A DNA stretch of 7,366 bases from an uncultured Oscillospiraceae bacterium (GCA_934546685.1 CAKTEB010000100.1:1-7366); one strand, 5' to 3'. Counted from the first letter of the stretch, positions 1-6,258 are shown. Made by a program: numbers and translations. The notes: generated from the letters alone by a model not told the origin.

Positions 1-16
1 GAATGGGGGTACTTCC

Positions 17-736
17 ATGACCAGAAAAGACGTTTGTAGGGCCACGGGCCTCAGCATCAAGACGCTCCGGCTCTACGAGGAAAAGGGCCTCATCGCTCCG
101 GAGCGCCAGTACCGGAATGGCCGGGAATACCGGATCTACACCCCGGAGCTGGTGGAGGAGCTCAACAAGATCGTCACCCTCCGCCGGGCCCTGTTTACCA
201 TGGAGGAGATCCGCACCATGCAGGAAAGCCCCGACGCCATCCCCGGCATCTTCCAGGACTACCGGCTTTGGCTTCAGGCCCAGGAGCAGCAGTTCCGTTC
301 CCTGCGCCAAGCTGCGGAGCGGATCGATCCCGGTTCCCTCCAGTCCGTGGAGGGGCTGATCTCCGACCTGGCCCAGGCCGCCGCCCAGCTGCCCCTGCCC
401 CAGATGGACCGGAAGCCGGACTTCAAGCATATCGACGCCATGGAGGAGCCGCCCCGGCATGTATCCCCTCAGACGAATTTGGACGACACAATACCGGACG
501 CCCGGGTGTTCCGGCAGATGAACCTGCGGATGGACGGGGACCGGAGCAATGATATCGGCGTGGCCTTCGGCCAGCTCCGCGATATCCATAGCGTCGGCCA
601 GGAGGATTCCGGGCCCGTGCGGGAGAAGGTCTCCGCCCCCCAAATGGCTGAACGTCCTGGGCGGCGTGCTCTCCACATTGCTTTTGATCGTCGGCGTTCT
701 GTGCGGCTATCAGGCTCTGGCCCAGCAATGGTTTGA
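17..736 (+). CDS. MerR-family regulator, DNA-binding half of a frameshifted membrane-bound MerR protein
   Basis: As read, this frame gives a 239-residue protein. Residues 1-70 form a MerR winged helix-turn-helix: the helix-turn-helix runs over about residues 3-22 (ATGLSIKTLRLYEEKGLI), followed by the RNGREYRIYT wing and the LRRALFTMEEI helices. Residues 75-105 could form the dimerisation helix. Residues 125-144 carry a block (LPLP, D131, P134, F136, D140, MEE 142-144) found at the same positions in both downstream MerR proteins. Coding quality is good to about residue 208. The last 31 residues look like out-of-frame translation, because the adjacent frame then encodes membrane helices in typical codon usage. 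The ATG is supported by GGGGG at 5-9, seven bases upstream; the promoter lies outside the window. It probably acts as a transcription factor, but the ligand and targets are unknown. The MerR assignment is firm; whether the 239-residue form is functional is not. Confidence 0.85.
   Translation: MTRKDVCRATGLSIKTLRLYEEKGLIAPERQYRNGREYRIYTPELVEELNKIVTLRRALFTMEEIRTMQESPDAIPGIFQDYRLWLQAQEQQFRSLRQAAERIDPGSLQSVEGLISDLAQAAAQLPLPQMDRKPDFKHIDAMEEPPRHVSPQTNLDDTIPDARVFRQMNLRMDGDRSNDIGVAFGQLRDIHSVGQEDSGPVREKVSAPQMAERPGRRALHIAFDRRRSVRLSGSGPAMV
636..641 (+). other. Six-C run at the merR frame change
   Basis: Up to codon 635-640 the MerR frame has G/C-rich third positions and sensible sequence. From 642 the next frame (AAA TGG CTG AAC) has them and encodes the first membrane helix. 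Removing one C gives S-A-P-K-W-L across the junction and restores a single 477-codon frame. The shift can be a sequencing or assembly error, a fixed inactivating mutation, a phase-variable tract or a slippery CCC-C site for +1 frameshifting. The tract is short for phase variation. A plain indel is the simplest reading. Confidence 0.7.
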
Positions 737-1451
737 GCCCGGATTGTGGCAGCTCTTTGTGATCCTTCTGCTTCTCAGGCTGGCAGCGGCCGCCATTCCG
801 TCCGTCCTGTCCCGTCGTCGCTGGCTGGCAGAGGCCCAGCAGAAGGATCAGATGGAGGGCGGCGCCGCCTATGCCGCTGCCGCAAAAGCAGAGCAGAAAC
901 GCCGCACCCGGATCATCGCCTTGTCTGTGCTCGGCGGCATTCTGGTGATCCTGCTGATCGCAGTGCTGTGCCGGATCATGTACCGCCAGGCCCATCCCCA
1001 GGCGGATCTGAACATCTGCTTTGTATCCCGGAATGGCATTCAGGGCGACGCCATCCAATATCTAGAGGACACCTTCACGCCCCTGGCCGTGGATACAGAC
1101 GGCGACGGCCAGCAGACCGTCCACCTGGTCTCCCAGTATCTGAGCACCTGGCCCGCCGACCAGACCATGACCGAGTGGGAGCTGGACACCTCCGTGGAGC
1201 AAGGGGACTACACCCTGTATCTCCTCTCCCCGACGGAGGGCGAGGAAACGCCGCTGGACAGCTCATACTACTGCGCCGCTCTGCCTGCGGACTTTGGCGG
1301 CGGCTATCTGGTGGAGCTCACCGACTGCCCCGGGCTCCAGGCCGCTGGGCTCCAGGGACTGGAGGTCTACGGGCTCATCTCCCAGGCCGCCGCCCAAGCG
1401 GAGTACGATATGGCGGTATCCATGCTCCGGGCGCTGCTCCAGGGCACCTGA
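642..1451 (+). CDS. Membrane and extracytoplasmic half of the frameshifted MerR protein
   Basis: This frame continues the MerR gene after a one-base shift in the C run at 636-641. Joined there, the product is 477 residues. In joined numbering it has three membrane segments: about 211-235 (LGGVLSTLLLIVGVL core), 243-264 and 299-318. An Arg/Lys-rich loop at 265-298 lies between the second and third. That loop should be cytoplasmic and the 15-residue loop after the first segment outside, which matches a cytoplasmic MerR head. Residues 323-477 would then be outside the cell. This domain carries D359-T-D-G-D-G364, like the start of a calcium loop, but the usual acidic residue at loop position 12 is Leu370. 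I do not recognise the domain as a named family. An ATG at 549 opens the same frame, but it lies inside the MerR-coding stretch and has no convincing ribosome site, so independent translation is doubtful. Confidence 0.7.
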   Translation, partial: KWLNVLGGVLSTLLLIVGVLCGYQALAQQWFEPGLWQLFVILLLLRLAAAAIPSVLSRRRWLAEAQQKDQMEGGAAYAAAAKAEQKRRTRIIALSVLGGILVILLIAVLCRIMYRQAHPQADLNICFVSRNGIQGDAIQYLEDTFTPLAVDTDGDGQQTVHLVSQYLSTWPADQTMTEWELDTSVEQGDYTLYLLSPTEGEETPLDSSYYCAALPADFGGGYLVELTDCPGLQAAGLQGLEVYGLISQAAAQAEYDMAVSMLRALLQGT

Positions 1452-1483
1452 CGAAAAATTTTCCCAAAAATCGCAAAAATCCA

Positions 1484-1514
1484 TTGACATTCCCCTTAGG
1501 GGATCATTTATAAT
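1484..1514 (+). promoter_or_regulatory. MerR-type promoter of the second merR gene
   Basis: A perfect -35 TTGACA (1484-1489) and a perfect -10 TATAAT (1509-1514) are separated by 19 bp, longer than the 17 bp optimum. Long spacers of this kind are characteristic of promoters that MerR proteins activate by twisting the DNA. The start of transcription should lie near 1521. A Shine-Dalgarno AAGGGAGG (1529-1536) sits seven bases before the ATG at 1544. Confidence 0.85.
1491..1503 (+). promoter_or_regulatory. Palindromic MerR operator, TCCCCTTAGGGGA
   Basis: This is a 13-bp perfect palindrome with 6-bp arms around one central base (1497). It lies wholly inside the -35/-10 spacer, where MerR dimers bind. 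Its position relative to both hexamers is identical to that of the operator before the third merR gene, so the nearby MerR proteins are the obvious binders (inference). Confidence 0.75.
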
Positions 1515-1543
1515 CAAGCTGAACCTAGAAGGGAGGAATCCTT

Positions 1544-2182
1544 ATGAAGATCAAAGAAGTCAGCGACCTTACCGGCCTTACCAAAAAGACCATCCGATAC
1601 TATGAGGCCGAGGGCCTTCTCTCTCCGGAGAAGCAGTGGCGCAACGGTCGGGAGTACCGCACCTATTCCCAGGCGGACATCGACCAGCTGGAGAAGATTG
1701 CCTCCCTGCGCCGGGCCCGGTTCTCCGTGGAGGAGATCCGGCACATCCAAGAGGTGCCCCAGGATATCCCCGCAGTGTTCCAGTCCTACCGTCAGCGGCT
1801 CCAGCAGGAGCAGGTGGATCTCAGCGCCATCTTAGCCGTGGTCAACAACATCACCAGCGCCGATCTCACGACGGAAGATGAGCTCATCGCCCAGATGCGC
1901 CCCGCCACCGTGGGTCTTCCCCTGCCCGCCGTGGATCTGGATCCCCATTTCCGCTATCTCGACGAGATGGAGGAGCTGAGCCAGCTAGTGTCCCGCCGGG
2001 GCACGCCTCAAGAGCAGTACCAGAAGAAGCAGGCCGCCGTCAACGCCGCCATGTACGCAGGCTTCAGCGTCCAGAACACACCCGCCAGCAACTCCATATC
2101 CGGCGGTAAAGGCGGCGGCGCGGATATCAGCAACGCCCAGAAGATCGCCGCCTACAATCTTCTGATCAACAGCGAGGAATGA
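1544..2182 (+). CDS. MerR-family transcriptional regulator (tandem copy 1)
   Basis: This 212-residue cytoplasmic DNA-binding protein has a MerR winged helix-turn-helix at residues 1-70: the helix-turn-helix includes SDLTGLTKKTIRYYEAEGLL, and the wing includes RNGREYRTY. A probable dimerisation helix runs over about 75-103, followed by the LPLPAVD (125-131)/F136/D140/MEE (142-144) block shared with both neighbours. Residues 160-192 are low-complexity and variable, then a short DIS.AQK.AAYNLL tail (194-207) is shared with copy 2. The protein has no cysteine, which argues against a thiol-ligated metal or SoxR-like redox sensor. The ATG at 1544 has a strong ribosome site. The gene has its own MerR-type promoter, so autoregulation is likely. 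There is no obvious target gene such as an efflux pump beside it; the ligand is unknown. The family call is firm. Confidence 0.93.
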   Translation: MKIKEVSDLTGLTKKTIRYYEAEGLLSPEKQWRNGREYRTYSQADIDQLEKIASLRRARFSVEEIRHIQEVPQDIPAVFQSYRQRLQQEQVDLSAILAVVNNITSADLTTEDELIAQMRPATVGLPLPAVDLDPHFRYLDEMEELSQLVSRRGTPQEQYQKKQAAVNAAMYAGFSVQNTPASNSISGGKGGGADISNAQKIAAYNLLINSEE

Positions 2183-2219
2183 TTTTCCCGCCCAATCCCG
2201 AAATTTTTACCGAAACTGC

Positions 2220-2250
2220 TTGACACTTCCCTTGGGGAATCATCTATAAT
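2220..2250 (+). promoter_or_regulatory. MerR-type promoter of the third merR gene
   Basis: Perfect TTGACA (2220-2225) and TATAAT (2245-2250) hexamers are again 19 bp apart. Within the spacer, TTCCCTTGGGGAA (2227-2239) is a palindrome with one mismatched pair next to the centre at 2233. The geometry is the same as at the preceding merR promoter, and the 5' leader differs mainly by a 3-base deletion. Shine-Dalgarno AAGGGAGG is at 2262-2269. The promoter starts 37 bp after the preceding stop codon, and I see no terminator between, so some read-through is likely. Confidence 0.85.
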
Positions 2251-2276
2251 CAGGCTGAAGGAAGGGAGGAATCCTT

Positions 2277-2930
2277 ATGAAGATCAAAGAAGTCAGCGAT
2301 CTCACCGGTCTCACTAAAAAGACCATCCGATATTACGAAGCCGAGGGGCTCCTGTCCCCGGAGAAGCAGTGGCGCAACGGTCGGGAGTACCGCACCTATT
2401 CCCAGGCGGACATCGACCAGCTGGAGAGAATCGCCTCCCTGCGCCGGGCCCGGTTCTCCGTGGAGGAGATCCGGCACATCCAAGAGGTGCCCCAGGATAT
2501 CCCCGCAGTGTTCCAGTCCTACCGTCAGCGGCTCCAGCAGGAGCAGGTGGATCTCAGCGCCATCTTAACCGTGGTCAACAACATCGACAGCAGCGGCCTC
2601 ACCACCGAGGATGCGCTCATCGCCCAGATGCGCCCCGCCACCGTGGGGCTTCCCCTGCCCGCTGTGGATCTGGATCCCCACTTCCGCTATCTCGACGAGA
2701 TGGAGGAGCTCAGCCAGCTAGTGTCCCGCCGGGGCACGCCTCAGGAGCAGTGGCAGAAGACCGCCGCCGCCAACAACGCCGCCCTGTTTGCGGCCTTCAA
2801 CCAGCGGGACAGCGCCTCCAGCGACAGCGCCTCCCCCGGGGGCTACGGCAACGGCTTCGATATCTCCCCGGCCCAGAAGGTAGCGGCCTACAATCTGCTC
2901 CAAAACACCAAGCACCTGGATCGGGATTAA
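2277..2930 (+). CDS. MerR-family transcriptional regulator (tandem copy 2)
   Basis: This 217-residue paralogue of the preceding gene has identical spacing through residue 159. The helix-turn-helix (residues 1-27) is identical in protein, and up to residue 103 only two positions differ (K51R, A98T). The LPLPAVD/MEE block at 125-144 is also identical. The region 160-190 diverges (Ala/Asn- then Ser/Gly-rich) and the tail DISPAQKVAAYNLL returns at 195-208. It has no cysteine. With the same recognition helix, both copies should bind the same operators. The variable C-terminal stretch is where they could differ in ligand or partner (inference). Transcription should end at the hairpin centred near 2975, which faces the convergent operon. 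Its function beyond DNA binding is unknown. Confidence 0.93.
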   Translation: MKIKEVSDLTGLTKKTIRYYEAEGLLSPEKQWRNGREYRTYSQADIDQLERIASLRRARFSVEEIRHIQEVPQDIPAVFQSYRQRLQQEQVDLSAILTVVNNIDSSGLTTEDALIAQMRPATVGLPLPAVDLDPHFRYLDEMEELSQLVSRRGTPQEQWQKTAAANNAALFAAFNQRDSASSDSASPGGYGNGFDISPAQKVAAYNLLQNTKHLDRD

Positions 2931-2958
2931 ATCCATTATGTAAACTATTTTTCATGGA

Positions 2959-2992
2959 AAGAACCCGGACGGCCAGCGCCGTCCGGGCTCTT
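2959..2992. terminator. Bidirectional hairpin terminator between convergent genes
   Basis: CCCGGACGGC (2964-2973) pairs perfectly with GCCGTCCGGG (2978-2987) around a 4-base loop. After one mismatch the stem gains four more pairs (AAAG/CTTT-type, 2959-2962 with 2989-2992). It lies between the stop codons of the third merR gene (2930) and the VOC gene (2996). The tails are T-rich but interrupted on both strands (CTCTTACATTATT on +, TTCTTTCC on -), so termination may be imperfect. Confidence 0.8.
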
Positions 2993-2995
2993 ACA

Positions 2996-3364
2996 TTATT
3001 CAGCGGGAATGATCTCGATCTGATACCCGTCCGGATCCTGGATGAAGTACACCGGCTCCGTCTCCGGGTCCCGGCAGATCACACCCATTTTCTCATGAAG
3101 CGCGTGGGCCGCCTCCATATTCTCCACAGCGAAGGCGATATGGAACTGGTTATCCCCCAAGGCATAGGGGCCCTGATGCTCCGGCGTATAGCCGATCTCC
3201 AGCTGGTGAGCGCTCTCCCCGTCGGTGAGAAATACTAGGGTGGCGTCCATGTCGCTGGGGTGCATGACCTTGGCGGTGGTGAGGCCCAGGGCCTCCTCGT
3301 AGAATTTGAGGCTCCTGTCCAGCTCCGATACAAACAGGCAGTTGTGGGCAAAACGGAATTTCAC
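2996..3364 (-). CDS. VOC-family protein, glyoxalase I-like
   Basis: This 122-residue protein, probably cytoplasmic, is a vicinal oxygen chelate fold made of two beta-alpha-beta-beta-beta halves (about residues 3-58 and 72-120). Candidate metal ligands are H7, E56, H75 and E117, the H/E/H/E order of lactoylglutathione lyase. The closing DPDGYQIEI (110-118) is typical of GloA-like proteins. A related dioxygenase, isomerase or epimerase function cannot be excluded, and glutathione is uncommon in clostridia. The start is GTG at 3364. An AAGGGGG ribosome site (3372-3378) overlaps the stop codon of the upstream dehydrogenase, leaving a 12-bp gap and suggesting translational coupling. It is the last gene of the enoate reductase operon, so it may remove a reactive aldehyde or process the pathway substrate (inference). 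Confidence 0.85.
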   Translation of the reverse strand: MKFRFAHNCLFVSELDRSLKFYEEALGLTTAKVMHPSDMDATLVFLTDGESAHQLEIGYTPEHQGPYALGDNQFHIAFAVENMEAAHALHEKMGVICRDPETEPVYFIQDPDGYQIEIIPAE

Positions 3365-3376
3365 GGTTCCGCCCCC

Positions 3377-4156
3377 TTACATCTGCATGCCGCCGCAGAC
3401 CGGCAGGGCGCAGCCGGTGATATGCCCGGCCATGCTGGAGCACAGGAACACCACGGAATCCGCCACGTCCTGGGTAGTACCCAGCTTGCCCATGGGGATC
3501 ACGTTGTTCACCAGGAAATCAACGTCCTGGGCCCCGGACTCCCGGCTGTCCTTCATAAGGTTGGTGCCGTCGGTGGGACCCGGACAGATCACGTTGACCC
3601 GGATGCCGTTTTTAGCGTTCTCCACCGCCGCGGTCTGGGTGATGGCGATGACGCCGGCCTTGGAGGGGCCGTAGGCGCCGAAGCCCGGGGTCATGTGCAG
3701 GCCGCCGATGGAGGAGGTGTTCACAATAGCGCCGCCCCCCTGCCGGTTCATCTGGATCAGCTCATATTTGAGGCAGTGGAACATGCCGGTGAGGTTGGTG
3801 CCAATGACCTTGAGCCAGTCCGCCTCGGTGACCTCGGTAAGCGGTGCAAAGGGGATGTGTACGCCGTCGGCTCCGCAGCCCGCGTTGTTAAAGGCATAGT
3901 CCAGGGAGCCGAGGGTCTCCACGGTGGTGTCGATGGCGGCCTTCACCGAGGCCTCATCGGCCACGTCGCAGGGTACGAAAATGGCCTGTCCCCCGGCCTC
4001 CTCCACCAATCTGACGGTCTCGGCGGCGGCATCGGGCCGTCTGGCCGCCACGGCCACCTTGCAGCCCAAGCTGCCGAACCGCACCGCCACCGCCCGGCCC
4101 ATGCCGGAGGCCGCGCCGGTCACAAACAGGGTCTTGCCCTTCATCTCTTCAAACAT
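3377..4156 (-). CDS. Short-chain dehydrogenase/reductase (SDR)
   Basis: This 259-residue classical SDR is of standard length and should interconvert an alcohol and a carbonyl in the cytoplasm. The Rossmann motif is T13-G14-AAS-G18-M-G20. D64 falls in the adenine-binding CDV motif, and NNAG is at 90-93. The catalytic set is N121, S149, Y162 and K166 (YGPSK), all present. The second beta strand ends in A-A-R39-R40 with no acidic residue, which favours NADP(H) (inference). The CPGPTDG segment (191-197) is typical of the family. The ATG at 4156 has an AAAGGA ribosome site (4165-4170), eight bases upstream. It sits 30 bp downstream of the enoate reductase gene and 12 bp before the VOC gene, so all three are probably co-transcribed. 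Hydroxysteroid, polyketide-like or sugar alcohol substrates are possible; the sequence alone does not decide. Confidence 0.92.
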   Translation of the reverse strand: MFEEMKGKTLFVTGAASGMGRAVAVRFGSLGCKVAVAARRPDAAAETVRLVEEAGGQAIFVPCDVADEASVKAAIDTTVETLGSLDYAFNNAGCGADGVHIPFAPLTEVTEADWLKVIGTNLTGMFHCLKYELIQMNRQGGGAIVNTSSIGGLHMTPGFGAYGPSKAGVIAITQTAAVENAKNGIRVNVICPGPTDGTNLMKDSRESGAQDVDFLVNNVIPMGKLGTTQDVADSVVFLCSSMAGHITGCALPVCGGMQM

Positions 4157-4186
4157 ATGGATCGTCCTTTCTGTTATCGCACTGTG

Positions 4187-6136
4187 TTAAATACGCATCG
4201 CTGCGTCATATGCCTCATGGTTGGCCCGGTAATAAGTCCCGCCCTTGGCGGTGCAGTCGCCCACCAGGACCACGTCCTCGCTGCCGTACTTTTGCAGCAG
4301 CAGCTTGCCCAGCGCGTCGTCGGGCTTCACGCCTAGGGCGTTTACCACGCTGTCCGCCGGGAAAAACTGCTCCTGACCGCTTCCGTCCAGGGTTCTTACG
4401 CCGTTCTCAATGGCCTGGATCCGCTGGGAACCGCAGAGCTTCACGCCTCTTTCCTCCAGCTGGGCCAGCAGGTCGGCCTTGTTGAAAATGGGCATCTCCA
4501 TGACGAACTGGTCTCTGGGCAGCATGTCCACCACGGAGACTGTCTTCCCCTCCATGGCCAGGGCCAGAGCGCATTCAAGACCTGTGATGCCGCCGCCGCA
4601 GACCACTACGTTCTGACCGCATTCCACCGCGTGGCTGTCCACGTCCCGAACTGCCAGAGCCCGCTCCATGCCGGGGATAGGCGGATTTACATAATTTGAG
4701 CCTGTCGCCACGATGATGGCATCGGGATTCTCCTGTTCAATGAGCGCCGGAGTCACCTCCGTATTCAGTACCACCTTGGCTCCGCATTCCATGGTTTCCC
4801 GGATATCCCACTGCACATACTCCCGCATGAGCTGCTTAAAGGGCACCAGGGACGCGTCGTTCAAAAGGCCGCCCAACCGGTCAGATTTTTCATACAGGGT
4901 GGCCTTATGGCCCCGCTTCTCCAGGATCTGAGCCGCCATCATGCCCGCCGGGCCGCCGCCGATGACCATGACGTTCTTCCGCTCCGCCTCCGGCACCTGT
5001 TCGATCTCGCCGTAGATGCCGCACCGGGGATTCACCGCGCAGCTCATGGCCGTGCCCCATGTGTTGGCGTTGCCGCAGAGGTCGCAGCGGGTGCAGGGCC
5101 GCACCCTGTCCGCATGGCCCGCCAGGCTCTTATGGACGATATCTCCATCGGCCATGAAGCTCTTAGCCATGGCCACGATATCCGCCTTGCCGGAGGCGAT
5201 GATGTCCTCGGCCTCCTGGAGGGTGGTGATCATGCCCACCACCGCCACGGGGATGTGCAGATGCTTTTTTACGATCTCAGAATAGCCGATGTTCAGGGGC
5301 TTATGGGGCTCCCGGAAGTAGGTGGGGATGGTGTACCGGGCGGAGAGATGGAAGATGGAGCCCTGGGAGATGTGCATGATGTCCACATACTCCTGGGCCA
5401 GCTCCATAAAGGCCAGGGATTCCTCAAACTCCAGTCCCCCGGGGATGCCCTCGGTGGCGGAGACCCGGAGCTCGATGACCATATCCGCTCCCACCGCCTC
5501 CCGGACAGCCTTTAAGACCTCCAGGGGGTATTTCCGGCGGTTTTCCGGGCTGCCGCCGTATTCATCGGTGCGGACGTTGGAATCCGGGCTCAGCCACTGG
5601 GCCAGGAAGTTGTTGTGGGCGCAGTGGAGCATCACCATGCGGAACCCCGCGTGCTTACATCGCAGGGCGCAGTCCACATAGCGGCCCTTCAAGTAGTCCA
5701 TATCCGCCCGGGTCATGGTGCGTACATTGTCCCCGGGCTCCAGGGGCCGCTCGGCGGACACCACCGCAGTGGGCGTGCCATTCTTGGGGGCCCGGTTTCC
5801 CCGGCCCGCATAGGCCAGCTCGGCACTGAGCTCCGCGCCGCTTTTCCGGCACTGCTCCACCAAGGCGTTCATGCCGTGGATACAGTCGTCATCGCAGACA
5901 TTCATCTCGCAGAGCCAATGGGAGGTATTGTCGTGGGTCACCGGGGTATCGCCCACGGTCACCCAGCCCGCTCCCGTCCGGGCCTGCCACTCCATAAAGT
6001 CCAGCATGTCCTGGCTCATGGTACCGTCGGCGTTGCATTTGAGCACCACCGTAGGGGAATACTCCAGCCGATTCTTGAGGGTCAGCCCCCGAACGGTCAG
6101 CGGCTGAAACACATGGGGATAGGCGTTTGGCTTCAT
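4187..6136 (-). CDS. NADH:flavin oxidoreductase / enoate reductase (2,4-dienoyl-CoA reductase or BaiH-like)
   Basis: This 649-residue enzyme belongs to the FadH/trimethylamine dehydrogenase/BaiH family, which reduces activated C=C bonds. The FMN barrel spans about residues 5-345 (PLTVRGLTLKNR at 12-23, RTDEYGGSPENR at 189-200). A 4Fe-4S site follows: C348, C351, C354 and C366, with CxxCxxC spacing. The FAD motif GGGPAG is at 393-398 with E416, the NAD motif GGGITG at 514-519 with D537 (favouring NADH), ATG at 477-479, and GD at 626-627. H171 and H174 of the active site are present, but the position of the usual proton-donating Tyr (OYE Tyr196) appears to be N176. The ATG at 6136 has a perfect AAGGAGG (6144-6150), seven bases upstream. 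It is the first gene of the operon, divergent from a LysR regulator. Substrates of relatives include enoyl-CoAs, cinnamates, 3-oxo-delta4 bile acids and flavonoids; which applies here is unknown. Confidence 0.92.
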   Translation of the reverse strand: MKPNAYPHVFQPLTVRGLTLKNRLEYSPTVVLKCNADGTMSQDMLDFMEWQARTGAGWVTVGDTPVTHDNTSHWLCEMNVCDDDCIHGMNALVEQCRKSGAELSAELAYAGRGNRAPKNGTPTAVVSAERPLEPGDNVRTMTRADMDYLKGRYVDCALRCKHAGFRMVMLHCAHNNFLAQWLSPDSNVRTDEYGGSPENRRKYPLEVLKAVREAVGADMVIELRVSATEGIPGGLEFEESLAFMELAQEYVDIMHISQGSIFHLSARYTIPTYFREPHKPLNIGYSEIVKKHLHIPVAVVGMITTLQEAEDIIASGKADIVAMAKSFMADGDIVHKSLAGHADRVRPCTRCDLCGNANTWGTAMSCAVNPRCGIYGEIEQVPEAERKNVMVIGGGPAGMMAAQILEKRGHKATLYEKSDRLGGLLNDASLVPFKQLMREYVQWDIRETMECGAKVVLNTEVTPALIEQENPDAIIVATGSNYVNPPIPGMERALAVRDVDSHAVECGQNVVVCGGGITGLECALALAMEGKTVSVVDMLPRDQFVMEMPIFNKADLLAQLEERGVKLCGSQRIQAIENGVRTLDGSGQEQFFPADSVVNALGVKPDDALGKLLLQKYGSEDVVLVGDCTAKGGTYYRANHEAYDAAMRI

Positions 6137-6151
6137 ATCGGTTCCTCCTTA

Positions 6152-6170
6152 TGCAGGGCATGGCCCCGCA
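6152..6170 (-). other. Small hairpin before the operon's ribosome site
   Basis: On the minus-strand transcript TGCGGGGC and GCCCTGCA can form an 8-bp stem with one G-U pair and a CAT loop, ending one base upstream of the AAGGAGG at 6144-6150. It does not mask the ribosome site. It could protect the 5' end or be chance. Confidence 0.3.
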
Positions 6171-6184
6171 TTCTTTGTAGTTCC

Positions 6185-6238
6185 ATCATACTACATTTTT
6201 CGCCAAAGGGGAAATTCCGATTTCCCCCTTCCATTATA
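6185..6238 (-). promoter_or_regulatory. Candidate promoters for the enoate reductase operon
   Basis: Two minus-strand -10 candidates are visible. TATAAT (complement of 6233-6238) has no recognisable -35. TATGAT (complement of 6185-6190) has a weak TTCCCC at 17 bp (6208-6213), which overlaps the dyad at 6205-6230. The lack of a good -35 fits a promoter that needs an activator such as the divergent LysR protein (inference). I cannot tell which candidate is used. Confidence 0.4.
6205..6230. promoter_or_regulatory. Dyad in the divergent intergenic region, possible LysR operator
   Basis: GGGGAAAT (6208-6215) and ATTTCCCC (6220-6227) are perfect inverted repeats around TCCG. After one mismatch two further pairs extend the dyad to 26 bp. 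It lies between the LysR promoter and the operon start, where LysR-type regulators bind. It does not follow the usual T-N11-A pattern exactly, so a different binder or a leader hairpin is possible. Confidence 0.45.
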
Positions 6239-6258
6239 ACCTCCAGTTTATACCCAGC

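Larger units (their letters stand above)
1484..2930 (+). repeat. Tandem duplication of promoter plus merR gene
   Basis: Two direct copies (1484-2182 and 2220-2930) cover promoter, leader, ribosome site and coding sequence, offset by 733-736 bp. Codons 8-27 carry 12 base differences in 60 nt, all synonymous. Codons 28-103 (1625-1852 against 2358-2585) carry only 4 in 228 nt. Similarity stays high to about codon 158 and then drops. Such patchiness fits an older duplication partly homogenised by gene conversion. Confidence 0.8.

Noticed and set aside
423..1058. Minus-strand open frame of 211 codons across the merR frame change
   Set aside because: It has no domain-like pattern, and the plus-strand frames carry motifs and membrane helices with typical codon use.
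2183..2219. Terminator between the two tandem merR genes
   Set aside because: The sequence is A/T-rich in patches but has no stable stem followed by a T-run.
3260..4336. Long plus-strand open frame of 358 codons opposite the VOC and SDR genes
   Set aside because: It is antisense to two well-supported genes, rich in Gly/His/Ala/Val, and has no recognisable domain; such frames are common opposite GC-rich genes.
5040..5100. CxxCxxC spacing of the Fe-S cysteines as a novelty
   Set aside because: FadH has three residues between the second and third Cys, but CxxCxxC occurs in trimethylamine dehydrogenase, so it is within the family's range.
4907..5515. Plus-strand open frame of 202 codons inside the enoate reductase gene
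   Set aside because: It lies opposite conserved FMN-barrel and Fe-S motifs and has shadow-like composition.
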